Positions 43,801-53,850 of a DNA stretch of 64,000 nt are shown one piece after another (position 1 is the stretch's first letter; each line of letters begins with the position of its first letter). The notes under the pieces are model-generated. The model was not told the origin of the DNA and ran no database searches. It saw only the letters and a program-made list of their open reading frames with translations. Origin of the DNA: Acanthaster planci (Eukaryota > Echinodermata > Asteroidea > Valvatida > Acanthasteridae); assembly GCF_001949145.1 (NCBI RefSeq), contig NW_019091747.1, forward strand, positions 22,013 to 86,012, written 5' to 3'. The translations under genes and the position numbers were made by a program.

Positions 43801-46052
43801 AACGGACACCCTCAAAGGATTTGGTAGGAAAAGCGACCCAAGCCGGAACAAGCCCAAATGAGACAGGCAAAACAGAGGATGCAGTGTTCAAGACACCCAC
43901 AAGAGCTCCTAGAAGGCTAAACATCAAGTCCCCTCCCAGACTCTCCACCATTGCAGTTGAGAGCACCTCAGATGGCCCAAGTGAGGAAGCCATCTCAAGC
44001 AAGGTTTGTGATCGAGGTAAAGTCACCCTGCAAGAGCCTGTGGTAGCTGATTGGCCGCTAAATGTGGACAAGGGTAAATCACCCAGTGGATTTGGAGGTA
44101 GGCCAGCTGCAAGGGTCACTCAGAAATCCAGCAACGGAACTGGGGTAGGTGAAGATACCAGTCCCTGCTCATCACCTTTAAAGATGACGAGCCCATCCCG
44201 CACTCCAAAGAGCCAAGGGCCACACACCAGAACGTCCTCTGTAGCAGCCTTGTCTGTACCAGCCCACGCTGTGGAAATGCCACTCGAAGATTCCACTTCA
44301 CAAAAACAACCAGAAAGAGATGGTGAAAATGTAGTCACGCCGAGCAGGAGGAGTCAGAGACTTCAGAAGTCTTCCTCGCTTTCCAACCAAGCTAGTGTTT
44401 CCACCGTCAACCTCGGCTCACAGCCAGCAGTCATGGATGAGGCTGCAGGTGCCAGAACTGAAACAAGCAGGGCATCATCAGAGGCTCAAGACAACTCTCT
44501 CCATCCTCCTAGACACCGGAAACGAGCATTGGCAGACAGAACTCCCTCCCCTAATTGCAAGACCCTGGCCCACACTCCGTCCCCGCAGAAACTCTCCAAG
44601 TCGGCCACCCCGAGCTCCCTCCACGAGTGGCAGCGGAAGAAGAGACTCCGGCGCGACTCGCCCGAGAGGTCCACCTCGCCTATCTTTTCCAGGGTCACCC
44701 CTCCCTCCGCCCAGCGGAAAAGGAAGCCCGCCACCCCGCCTCCCGCACAGTCACCCAAGTTTGGTCGGGTGACGCCTTACTCGGAGAAGAGAAAAAGAGG
44801 ACTGAAGCTGGGAGGCTCTACCAGGAAACAGAGTCCAGGAACAGTGACGCCTGAAGAATCCTTGGGGAAATCAGGCCAGTACAAGCTTGGCAAAGTGCGC
44901 AAAGCAAACGTGAATCTCCTGACTCTGATGATGGGTGCAAGTAACGATCACCCCATCGCCGGCAAAATGCAAACACGAAGCCAGTCACGTGAGAGTGCAA
45001 AATCAGCAGGCGCCTCCAGCGACCTATCGGACTGCCTTGAGGAGCAACAACCTGCAGTATACACCTTCTTAGATACCCATCTGGATGACTCTGACGACGA
45101 TGTCGACTTCCCCAAAATGATCTCCCCGATCCGCCCAAAAGCCAGAGCCGTCGTGACTGACGAAACCTCCCCGGACGGAGTGAGTGATCGCCCCACAATA
45201 AAAAGTCCCAGCATGTCAGCCAGGAGTTCCGCGTCAGTCTTCCTCTCAGAGGATGAAGCGTCCTTTTCCACAGATGACGTCTTCCTTCAAGCGTCCCCCT
45301 CACATGCCAAGCGGAAGTTAAGGACTACCTCGCTGACCACCGGTGGGTTGTTTGAACTCATGAACTCACCGTTAGTGGAGTCAGTTCAGATGATGTCAAG
45401 CTCAGGATCCAAGGTTTCATTCGGTAAAAAACCAAGTAAGTTCAAAATGTGGAAGTTTTCACTTGACCATGACTAGTCACAAATGAAATAAATGTTTTGA
45501 CAAATTTGCATAGTTTGTTTGGGACTTCTCTCAGGTCTGTGCACCAAGTTTAGGAATGGTGGGCATTGTAAAGAGAGTAGAAAACTAGTCTGACGTGACA
45601 AGTGTTCATCACATAGGAGGTACCCAGGCTACCTGCAAACCTTGATTTGATCTTGTGGTTTTTAAACAGTAAAATGATTTCAATCACCAACTTCTATATC
45701 AATTTTGAGAGATCTATTTTACAAAAAATTAATGGGAACAACACTCAAAAGTTGGAATTGTGACCTGAAATGTAGAATTCTGTCCACATCGTATTTGCAG
45801 AATTTGTTGGTCAAGAAAGTGAAGAACGAGCAAAGTTTGTCAGATTCTGTGCTGAAGATCTCCATTGTAACTTTTCCAGCCTCTTAAAGTAGAAAATCTG
45901 TGGCAGGGATGGAAACGAACATTTCCTTTTCCTTTATCTCCCTGCCAGGGAAAGGTCGCCAGTTGTACCCATCTGGTTCCCAGTCATCGGTCAGTTCCCA
46001 CAGGTCGTCGTCGCTGGGCCTGAGACGTTTGAGTAGCAAAGAGAGCCCGTGA
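31844..46052 (+). CDS. TICRR: Treslin/TICRR, TopBP1-interacting replication initiation factor (19 exons)
   Basis: Exons: 31844-32551, 33020-33455, 34327-34787, 34962-35253, 35515-35656, 36195-36376, 36839-37027, 37363-37436, 37967-38062, 38471-38791, 38991-39073, 39444-39629, 40358-40448, 40943-40973, 41426-41561, 42304-42432, 42986-43071, 43522-45435, 45949-46052. All introns are GT-AG, phases close, and the product is 1886 residues (human TICRR is about 1910). Exon 1 matches the Treslin N-terminus (FLIDTRR, WGFKVFHS, NFQDFEDQL, FQWDGPDVCSPVK, FLMMPCPVSRSEM). Exons 10-13 carry the conserved middle (LLRVQEIEVQVLLRLEMEA, LPHVLRVIYDDLMQPV, RTRSLVRHPSLVDM). RRNLF is at 1107-1111. The two CDK sites that bind TopBP1 in human Treslin (T969, S1001) correspond to T1168 in KETPGKKQ and S1208 in EESPLK; RRSPR follows at 1219-1223. 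Residues 1215-1852 come from one 1.9-kb exon, low complexity and rich in SP/TP sites. Treslin acts with TopBP1 to load CDC45 and start origins in S phase. ATG 31844 has a good context. Confidence 0.93.
33486..33738. repeat. inverted repeat in TICRR intron 2
   Basis: A 25-base arm at about 33487-33511 (ctcgatcctccaaaatcctc) is repeated inverted at about 33713-33737. Both arms extend with a gap into a GTTYTGGG motif. It is probably a small foldback element. Confidence 0.55.
34788..34961 (+). other. TICRR intron 3, small intron
   Basis: The donor TTG|GTGAGT and acceptor TTAAACAG|GGC flank a 174-base intron, the shortest in the gene. A retained-intron reading frame runs a further 87 bases to a stop at 34872-34874. 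Confidence 0.6.
37711..37893. mobile_element. 183-bp MITE in TICRR intron 8, GTGCGTTCG ends
   Basis: The terminal gtgcgttcg at 37711-37719 is complementary to cgaacgcac at 37885-37893, and the adjoining ctactcgtgtt and acacgagta motifs are also inverted. Several internal CTCGTGT/ACACGAG palindromes are present. Its gcgctcgaacgg motif is shared with 1301-1769. Confidence 0.7.
39999..40021. other. assembly gap (23 N) in TICRR intron 12
   Basis: It is a short unresolved stretch between exons 12 and 13. The exon phases on both sides agree, so no coding sequence needs to be missing. Confidence 0.95.
43226..43460 (+). repeat. three tRNA-like modules in TICRR intron 17
   Basis: B-box-like motifs occur three times about 85 bases apart: caggttcgactcccggc at 43268, gggcttgaatccgac at 43358 and aggttcaaatcttgccc at 43451. 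Each lies 40-60 bases after a possible A-box (for example gagatggtagagaacgg). No full cloverleaf is obvious, so this looks like a degenerate tRNA-derived SINE rather than functional tRNA genes. Confidence 0.45.
45487..45492 (+). promoter_or_regulatory. candidate intronic poly(A) signal of TICRR
   Basis: If the donor after 45435 is not used, the frame runs 13 more codons to a stop at 45474-45476, and AATAAA follows 11 bases later. This predicts a shorter isoform ending SKFKMWKFSLDHD. Confidence 0.5.
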
Positions 46053-46106
46053 ATTGGATTTCAAAACAGTTGGGGATATTTCTCTTGTGCCTGCATGTCC
46101 TAGCCA

Positions 46107-46112
46107 AATAAA
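46107..46112 (+). promoter_or_regulatory. TICRR: candidate poly(A) signal of the full-length TICRR transcript
   Basis: AATAAA lies 55 bases after the TGA at 46050-46052. A Tigger-like element starts only about 95 bases further on. Confidence 0.6.
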
Positions 46113-46207
46113 GGGCTTTTGGTAGCCATTTTGAAACCAACTCAGCGGATGATGTGATCTGAGGTAAGCATGTAAGGTCCCCTGCATGGAAACCTAATGT
46201 CTTTATA

Positions 46208-47062
46208 CAGTAAACCTTGGATAAATCGGATTCGTTTAAGTCAGATTTTCCCTTACCTTGGATAAAATCGCTTGGTTTTTTTCAAACATTTGATTTGTCA
46301 TGTTCTTAATAAATCCCCCGCCTAAGTCAGATCGCGAAAGTCAGATTTTTTGCTTTTCTCAGACAAATCAACCTGGAACATTTGTTAAAATACTGTGTAT
46401 TTAACCTCTTTTAAGTTGGATTGACCAAAAAAAGATTTTCGTACGTTAAGTCATTCCAGTAAGCTCAGGGATTTGGGGAATTTTTGGTATTTCCCTGTCG
46501 AGATCCATCATTGCGGCGCTGGTTCCACCTGGTTTTCACAGCAGTAATATCTGCAGTACCACGTCACATGGGCTGCACGTGTACACATTCTACCTTCAAG
46601 CTGCAGCCTATAACTTCTGCTTGAGCTCCGTGTCTTGCTCCACTCCCATTGCCGTACTGCGTGAATGAACTTGATTTCTGGCTGGAAAAAAGGCTATACA
46701 TGTATACCCATGTGATCACAGGCTGCATTTTTTATTGGATAAGGTGGCTGGGCTACATGGAAGTACAGCTACCAAAGTACACATGCACTGTGATGTCATT
46801 GCTCGAGGTACAAGCTTGTGTGATAGGATCAGGGAAACATGTTGGGAGTTTCTCTCTTCAGTATATGTAGTGCGGAAATAAAATGTTTGACATTAGAAAC
46901 CTCACGATATTACTTTCATATTTTTTGTGGGCAGTGGCCGTTGTATGGCTGGCGATCAGTGACTGTGTAATGCATTTCATCTTCTTTACGTGAGTCAGAT
47001 TTTTGCCAAAGTTGGATAAAATTGGTTGGCCCCATCAGATCCGAGTTATCCGAGGTTTACTG
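46208..47062. mobile_element. Tigger/pogo-like non-autonomous element
   Basis: The left end TA|CAGTAAACCTTGGATAAATC and the right end, whose complement reads CAGTAAACCTCGGATAACTC, are inverted repeats of the kind found in Tigger elements. Internal taagtcagat motifs recur. The preceding TA fits the Tc1/mariner-superfamily target site; the right-hand TA is displaced by two bases. No transposase frame is left in the about 855 bp. Confidence 0.72.
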
Positions 47063-48035
47063 TGTATTTTTTTTTTGGCTATTTTTGATTTTGGATTGTT
47101 GCTTGGCTAAAGGACGATCATTTTTTGGGTCGATTTTTAAGGTCCATTTCCAATTGCTAAATACACAGAGCACTGTCCCATGCTGAGGTACATTAATGGT
47201 TGATTAATCATTTTCCAACACAAAATGTCCACAAGATTTTTTTGTCCAAACTAGCCCATAAAGGGCACTCTGGCAAAACGAGTCTCAGCGCTCGGAAGAT
47301 TTTGAATTGCGGTAAGGCTAAGAATATTCCAGTTCCCCTCCCCCTTCGACAATCATGCCTTTTGTTAATTGTTAACGGTAGAGTGAAAGGCAGACAGGTT
47401 CGAAAGTTGGACAGCGTGGGCAGGATTGACACGACTGCTACATTCACAGTCAGTTTAAATTTGGGCGATACTTTCTCAGTTTCATTATAAAACATGTCCG
47501 TGTGTGTTTGTTTAAACGTAATGAAACACAAGATCCAACAATTGAACACTTGTCATTGTGTTGAGATAACCCACTCTCTTCCATTTTTATTTGACATAAT
47601 TTTCTGAGTCATCAGCATCACATTCTGCTGAAATGCTGTTTAAATACGGATATCAGATATCATTCCAAATTGTACGTAATGACAGCACAGTTGATTTCTT
47701 CAACGGGACTCGGTATAATAAAAATAAAAGTCCTTTCTATTGTTTACTAAATAAACCTTGGTATGGTTCAGTGAAGTTAGATCTAACTCTTAAAGAGCAC
47801 CATTTTTAGGTATAAAATGTGGTTGTCCTTTCTGTCTTACTCTAAAAGCTTGTGTTACATGTACATCATTGGAAAAAAAATTACATGGTGGTTAAAATAT
47901 TTATTGAATATAAATTATGCAAAACATCTGTAAACATGTGCACATAACTTTGAAGTAAGTCTTTCTAATAAATATGTTGACATTTGAAAGTGGGTGGGTG
48001 TTTAATGTTTTTGCAGTTGATCTTTATGAAACACC
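47063..48035. other. intergenic, no gene seen
   Basis: AT-rich sequence with short chance frames only; I recognise no feature. Confidence 0.5.
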
Positions 48036-48334
48036 CAGTGGTGTATCCAGTGGGGGGGGGAATTGCCTCCCTCGACGGAAATTTTTGCAGAATTTGTTTT
48101 TTAAAACAAAGAATGGATGAGTAGGAAAGAAATTATGCAGTATATTTATTTATCAAATATTGGCACCAAATCCCTAAAATACCAAATATGCAGCAACTAA
48201 AAGCAAGGATGTCAGGACCACAAGTAAGGCCTTTGCTTTTTTTACTTCACGTTGATTGAGCCCGAAGACGCATTCACCTTTGGATTCCCCCCCCCCCCCA
48301 CCACACACACACACCAAAGCTGGATACACCGCTG
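48036..48334. mobile_element. hAT-like MITE with 8-bp target duplication
   Basis: Ends CAGTGGTGTATCCAG and CTGGATACACCGCTG are inverted repeats with one mismatch. The 8-bp flanks GAAACACC (48028-48035) and GTAACACC (48335-48342) differ at one base. A long G run follows the left end, and a C run plus CA repeat precede the right end. The 299-bp interior is non-coding. An 8-bp duplication and CAG...CTG ends fit the hAT superfamily. Confidence 0.8.
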
Positions 48335-49445
48335 GTAACACCGTTATCAAATTTAGGGGATTTTTTCTTCAAAAAGTCTTGCTTCAGCCTGAGCAAAGCA
48401 CCCTCATTAATGCATGTTTTTTTTAATACAATATTGCAAACTTAAATATTTTTTAAATGAGAACAGCCTCTGCGGGTGTTGCTTCCCAAGTTCTGCCAGG
48501 CATGCCCACGGCAGCCTTTTGGCAAGGTAACGTGACTGAGTACTGATGATTTTTCACTTGGCAATAAAGCCACCTTTGGGAGTTCTGCACACGGACCTTA
48601 AAAAAAACCCAGGACTCGCAATGTCTTCGCACCGAGTGAGGCCACCGGCGGCCATTTTGCCGTGCCCAATACAAAGGCATTGTTTGGCGGACTTGCCATC
48701 GTAACTATGGATGGAACAAATGAATTGGGTTAGCAGCAGCAAGCAAGCGTTTATATCCTCATTGTATTCAGCACAGTAAAACGGCCGCCAGTGGCTTCAA
48801 TGACCTCTGTGTACTATGAACAGCACTGTGGGTCCAGATTCTTTGAATGAAGTCCGTAGTTCTGCAGTCTTAGGGAATTGGGGACTGGTTCCCATGCAGT
48901 GGCTGATGATGACACCTGGCCAACATTTAGTTGAAACACTTCCTGAGATACATGTATTCATTTCATAAAATCTTACGAACTCTTAGGACTGCTCTAAAAG
49001 CTTCCAATTTTTTTTTTTCAGTTTTGAATTTCAGGCACACATAAATACTTTCAATTTCCCTGAGTTGAAACAGTCAAAATGAATAACCTTTCTTTTATTT
49101 ATACATGTAACTGAGTTATGATTACCAGAAGGTTATAACAAAAATGTAAGCTAGAAAAAATACTGTTCAATAAGCCATGTTAACTCCAAGCGTGTAAAAT
49201 TTCCATGGCACCTTGGGAAGAGAGAGTTTAAAGACACAAATACACACCCAGCTATTGCAATAGGCCAATAAAAATTGACATCACGTTTTGATTGTTTACG
49301 TGTGAGCTTTCCCATGGTAGTGATGTGAGACACGATCCACTGATCCCTATAGGAAAACGTGCATTGTAAACAAAGCATGACATCCTGTTTTGGGTGTGAT
49401 GTTCAAACCTTGCATTCACGTAAACCTACATGTGGTGTATGTGGT
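48335..49445. other. intergenic, no gene seen
   Basis: No recognisable gene or repeat. Short minus-strand frames are present but have no family signature. Confidence 0.5.
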
Positions 49446-50467
49446 TCATAATTTTGAACTACCAGCATCTATCCATAGGGCCATGCAGTCAGAATACACC
49501 TGTCTCTTCGTCCAGACTTTTCAGGCACGACGTCGGGAACATCTTTTTTTTCTCTCTGTGTTCTCCACCTTAGCCTCCATTAAGATGGCGGATCTCACCG
49601 GAATGGGCCCGAGGAACACAAAGACGCCGTCGTTTTCAGACACTGTACTCCAAAGGCATTGCTCGTGACTCGAATCTGCATTTGGTTTCACTACAACTTC
49701 CAGATATCAGTCCCAAATGCACCCCTGTTTTTTGGCACGATGTTCAACAATCAGTGCCATCCAGTAGAGATTTTGCCCCCTCCTTCCGTAAATCTGTTTC
49801 TAAAGCTCCTTCCACCCCCTTAAAATGGCCCCTTGATGTAAGTTTCAAAAGAGTTGTGGCTCACCTCATGAAGTTGACATGGATGTACGCGGTGAATGCA
49901 AGCTTCGTGCCCATGTTGGTAGCAAGTACTGCAGTAGCGTTATCATGCATCGTAGCGATAGCACCAGCATGAACCAGCCTGAAAGTAAAAATGAAAAAGA
50001 CTAAAAGAACAAAATGGAAAGGATATCCCGTTTATTAAGTGGAACACACTAAAATCAAAGCAACGTTTGAAAACGTATACAAAACTAGCCTACCATGGTG
50101 ATCTGTGAAGCATTATATTTTTAACGTTCTATGAAAAATCTGTGTCAACCTAAAAGTTGCCAATTCCTTCTTGATGGGTGTATTACCCCTTCAGGAGCCC
50201 GTTGGTCTCGTCACTGAATTGGCACAGGCCCCATAGTCTCCGCTCTGTCTCATACAGGAACAGCGCAAAGTGGAAAGCCTGCCCCCCCCCGGCCGTCCGG
50301 ATCAGGTGGTCCAAGGTCGTCTGGTCCGTGTCCGTCCGTCTCATCCGGGTCCACCCGGGCTCTGCCCCCAGTCGGGAGAACAGCTCCTGGGTCTCTGGCA
50401 ACCAGTTATCCTGGGCTGCAGACGACAGTGTCCAGCAGGGGGAAACAGAACATGTTCTGTCGTTCAA
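49446..50467 (-). pseudogene. decayed THEM4-like thioesterase on the minus strand
   Basis: Three exon equivalents are recognisable. Exon A is at 50187 to about 50467, encoding QDNWLPETQELFSRL, AEPGWTRM and LCQFSDETNGLLKG, with an intact GGGTAATA donor; no in-frame ATG is seen upstream. Exon B is 49865-49978, still exactly 114 nt with good splice sites, encoding LVHAGAIATMHDNATA; the usual HGG has become HAG, and Asp and a Thr are kept. Exon C is 49446-49608: the expected acceptor AG is GG, an A run at about 49542-49549 has lost one base and a G is gained downstream, so the reading frame meets a TGA before the YSDCMALW strand. The two indels compensate, so the far end is back in frame. It belongs with copies 5 and 6 (AEPGW signature). 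Sequencing error in the homopolymer is possible, but three independent defects favour a pseudogene. Confidence 0.75.
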
Positions 50468-52097
50468 AAAAGGTTGGAAAGAATTGTGAATTTATCATCA
50501 GCACATGAAACTCATGTTACAGATTTAAAGAACCCAATGAATTATTTAGATATGTTTTGACCAAAAAGCGAGTGTAATTAATCCACATAGCTCCTATAAT
50601 GTGGATAGAGGGCCTTGCCCTTAGAACAAGGGGGCAAAGTCTCCCAATGTCTCCGTCTCTCCTAACCTCCCCCCCGCACACACCATAACACTCTGAATTT
50701 ACAGGCTGTGAATTTTCATTTGCCAAAAAACCTGGGTTCAAGCATTGAACTAGGGTTTTCAGCTCAGTGCTACCAGGATTTTGAGCGTCTCTCATATCAG
50801 CAACCATATCGACACTGGAGGATTTTGTTGTTGCTAAGCGCCAAATCGCAGTAGTGAACACTTACTATCGGTTGACTGAACCCTGTATGGGATATGCCTA
50901 TAGGTTTTTCAACACACTTTAAAAAACCAAAATCAAACAAGTCGAATTTAATTTTGTGATTTTTAAAACCACTTTTTTTTCCAGTTTTAATCACTTACAC
51001 TTGTATCAGTCACAAACGCCTGAGTTAGTGACAATCCTGACTTCGTGAAGTTGCCCCTAAAACCTGGAACGTCCTCCGTGAGTGGAGTGAATGACACCGT
51101 TTACGTTGGTTGAGCTGGCAGATAAGATTAGGAAGGGTGGAGTGGCCAGCTTGCATTGTTCATAGCCTGAGCTGATACTGGTGCTAAGATAAACAATCCT
51201 GGTTTCAGGCGGGATCGACTACATGTAGATATTTCAAAGAGAAATATTCATCTCAACAGAGGGCATGGTGTTGTGATGACCAAGCCAATTGACCAACCTC
51301 CTCAAGATATTCGGTATCACTTCCCCCTTGTCAAGTTTCATCTCCCCAATACACTATACCATTTTTCTTCATCTGATGGACTGGGCTTGGTCATGCATCA
51401 ATCATGGCATTAATGTACATGGACATTACAATTTCACAACGAATGGCTTTCTTGTGTAGGACAGACTTTTCAACGAAAGTGGAAAGCCTTTGTAAGGCAG
51501 TGTGCAACTCTCCCTCTACATAGAATCTTTAGTTTGAAGGAGATACATATACATGTATCTTTTCCTTTTTCCAGCTTTTTCTTTTGTTCTTGCGACTGGT
51601 TTGGGATTTTCATTAAGAATATTAAAGATGGAATTTATCACTAAAAATATGTCCAATTTGCAATTTCAGGTTCACCCCCATTTGCCACCTATCCCCCTCC
51701 CCTTTTGTGAATGATCATGGATATGCACCCGATAATGGATGAAAGTTTGAAGAAATCGGCAGTTTTATGTTGGCCATCTTCATGGGCTAACTTTGACAAT
51801 GCAGGAACAAGACTGTACGTTTTCAAAAAGAGACCGAGCAGGATTGCATCATTTTCCTTCCTCTGTGATTGCACAGAATTTAGTTTGAGAAAATGCCTGT
51901 TTTGTTTTATTACAGGACAGCCGTAAGATTTCTGCACATGTAGGCCTACAGTATGTACAATGAAGGGTAGAGCTTTCATATTTCTGGATCTTAGTGAAAG
52001 TTAGAATTAAACTTTTAGATACACCTTAAACTTCAATATTTTTTAAGCGATTGAAACCTTGTGTACTTTGGCGCATGTTTCGAACTCTCCCGTTCTC
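50468..52097. other. intergenic, no gene seen
   Basis: No recognisable gene. The frame at 50517-50861 on the minus strand has no family signature. Confidence 0.5.
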
Positions 52098-52829
52098 NNN
52101 NNNNNNNNNNNNNNNNNNNNNNNNNNNNNNNNNNNNNNNNNNNNNNNNNNNNNNNNNNNNNNNNNNNNNNNNNNNNNNNNNNNNNNNNNNNNNNNNNNNN
52201 NNNNNNNNNNNNNNNNNNNNNNNNNNNNNNNNNNNNNNNNNNNNNNNNNNNNNNNNNNNNNNNNNNNNNNNNNNNNNNNNNNNNNNNNNNNNNNNNNNNN
52301 NNNNNNNNNNNNNNNNNNNNNNNNNNNNNNNNNNNNNNNNNNNNNNNNNNNNNNNNNNNNNNNNNNNNNNNNNNNNNNNNNNNNNNNNNNNNNNNNNNNN
52401 NNNNNNNNNNNNNNNNNNNNNNNNNNNNNNNNNNNNNNNNNNNNNNNNNNNNNNNNNNNNNNNNNNNNNNNNNNNNNNNNNNNNNNNNNNNNNNNNNNNN
52501 NNNNNNNNNNNNNNNNNNNNNNNNNNNNNNNNNNNNNNNNNNNNNNNNNNNNNNNNNNNNNNNNNNNNNNNNNNNNNNNNNNNNNNNNNNNNNNNNNNNN
52601 NNNNNNNNNNNNNNNNNNNNNNNNNNNNNNNNNNNNNNNNNNNNNNNNNNNNNNNNNNNNNNNNNNNNNNNNNNNNNNNNNNNNNNNNNNNNNNNNNNNN
52701 NNNNNNNNNNNNNNNNNNNNNNNNNNNNNNNNNNNNNNNNNNNNNNNNNNNNNNNNNNNNNNNNNNNNNNNNNNNNNNNNNNNNNNNNNNNNNNNNNNNN
52801 NNNNNNNNNNNNNNNNNNNNNNNNNNNNN
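52098..52829. other. assembly gap (732 N)
   Basis: Unknown sequence. Just after it, 52890-53060 resembles 54250-54440 and 59440-59660, so the gap may hide part of a third, upstream copy of the subfamily B duplication unit. Confidence 0.99.
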
Positions 52830-52889
52830 AAGCTGCCGTGTCCTTGCCCATCGATAGGGAATGAAATTATCACACCGTGCCTCCCATGC

Positions 52890-53060
52890 TCAGTGCTTGG
52901 CGCGTTCCGTTGGTGCACGGGGCATTATTGGTGTCGCGGGGCCGCCGTCGCTTTGAATTTTGACCTTGCTCAGATCACCTTGGTATTTTGTTGGTGACAT
53001 GTTTCCCGTACGTTGGCAAGTCGATGTATGTCTAAAATTCCACTAAATTAGTTAGGCGTT
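52890..53060. repeat. partial third copy of the subfamily B upstream segment
   Basis: The ttttgttggtga and cgttggcaagt motifs and the following ccacNaaatNagtNagg align with 54342-54430 and 59565-59650. No exon follows it before unit 1 begins. Confidence 0.5.
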
Positions 53061-53619
53061 GAACTTTTTTACTGTGTATCCGAGAACTGTGGGTTCGTTG
53101 CGCGGCGGACGACAAACCCCACAATTCCTACTTGTACGCGATGGAGGTTTCCTACCTCCATCCATGCTCCATGGGCAAACATTCTAACTGCTTGCTTAAT
53201 AAGGGCGCCCTCATTAAATTCTATGGTTCTCATTTCTTTTGCCACTTGAGATAAGGTCGGTCGGTCGAAAAAAATCCTTTAAAAATTACATGTTGCTGGT
53301 GTAGGGCTATGCACGAACCTCAGTGGGCCACGAAAAGGTGCGGTATACCGAATGTTCACGCGAACGTCGACCGTCGCTGTTGGTCGTTTGCGAAATCGTA
53401 AGTTTGCAGGGCTTTTGTTTTCAAAGGTCATGCTGGCCAATTTTTTTCCCTTCAGTTTTTTTTTTTGGGGGTAGGTCTTTTTAACAGGGTTGGCGGGGAA
53501 GAAAAAGCTTTTTTCCGTGATCGGGAGCCCAACTTGAAAGTGGGGTCGGTCGGAAATGATAACCATAGAATAGTGGGCACTATCTGGAATCGTTGAATAC
53601 AATTTTCTAAATGTTATAT

Positions 53620-53850
53620 TCAATATTTTGAATTTTAATTCGGCATTTAAACAGTTAATTCAACGTTTTAAATGATGATATAATATATTACTTGAAGAGG
53701 AAAATGTAGAATTATTAGTACTTAAATTGTTGAATTGATTTTTCGACTGTTCGAAAAATGATATTTAAAATGCTAGGTTTAACATTTAAAACATTTCTCT
53801 CTTTCCAAGAGTTGTCACTGACCGCACTCTTTTAAATGTTGGATTCAGGC
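53620..53850. repeat. AT-rich stretch with recurring TTAAAT/ATTTAA motifs
   Basis: Short palindromic steps such as aacgttttaaatg, tttaacatttaaaac and caatattttgaatttt recur irregularly. No unit length is obvious. Confidence 0.4.

Noticed and set aside
43583-45303. Several 100-178 residue frames overlapping TICRR exon 18
   Set aside because: Shadows of the 1.9-kb GC-rich coding exon. The + frame carries RRSPR and the SP/TP pattern and fits the splice phases.
50517-50861. Possible extra thioesterase exon or gene on the minus strand
   Set aside because: It has none of the exon A, B or C signatures, and its residues look like translated non-coding DNA.
53279-53623. A 114-residue minus-strand frame with a Lys-rich middle
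   Set aside because: The Lys tract comes from a T-rich run in apparently repetitive DNA; no domain recognised.
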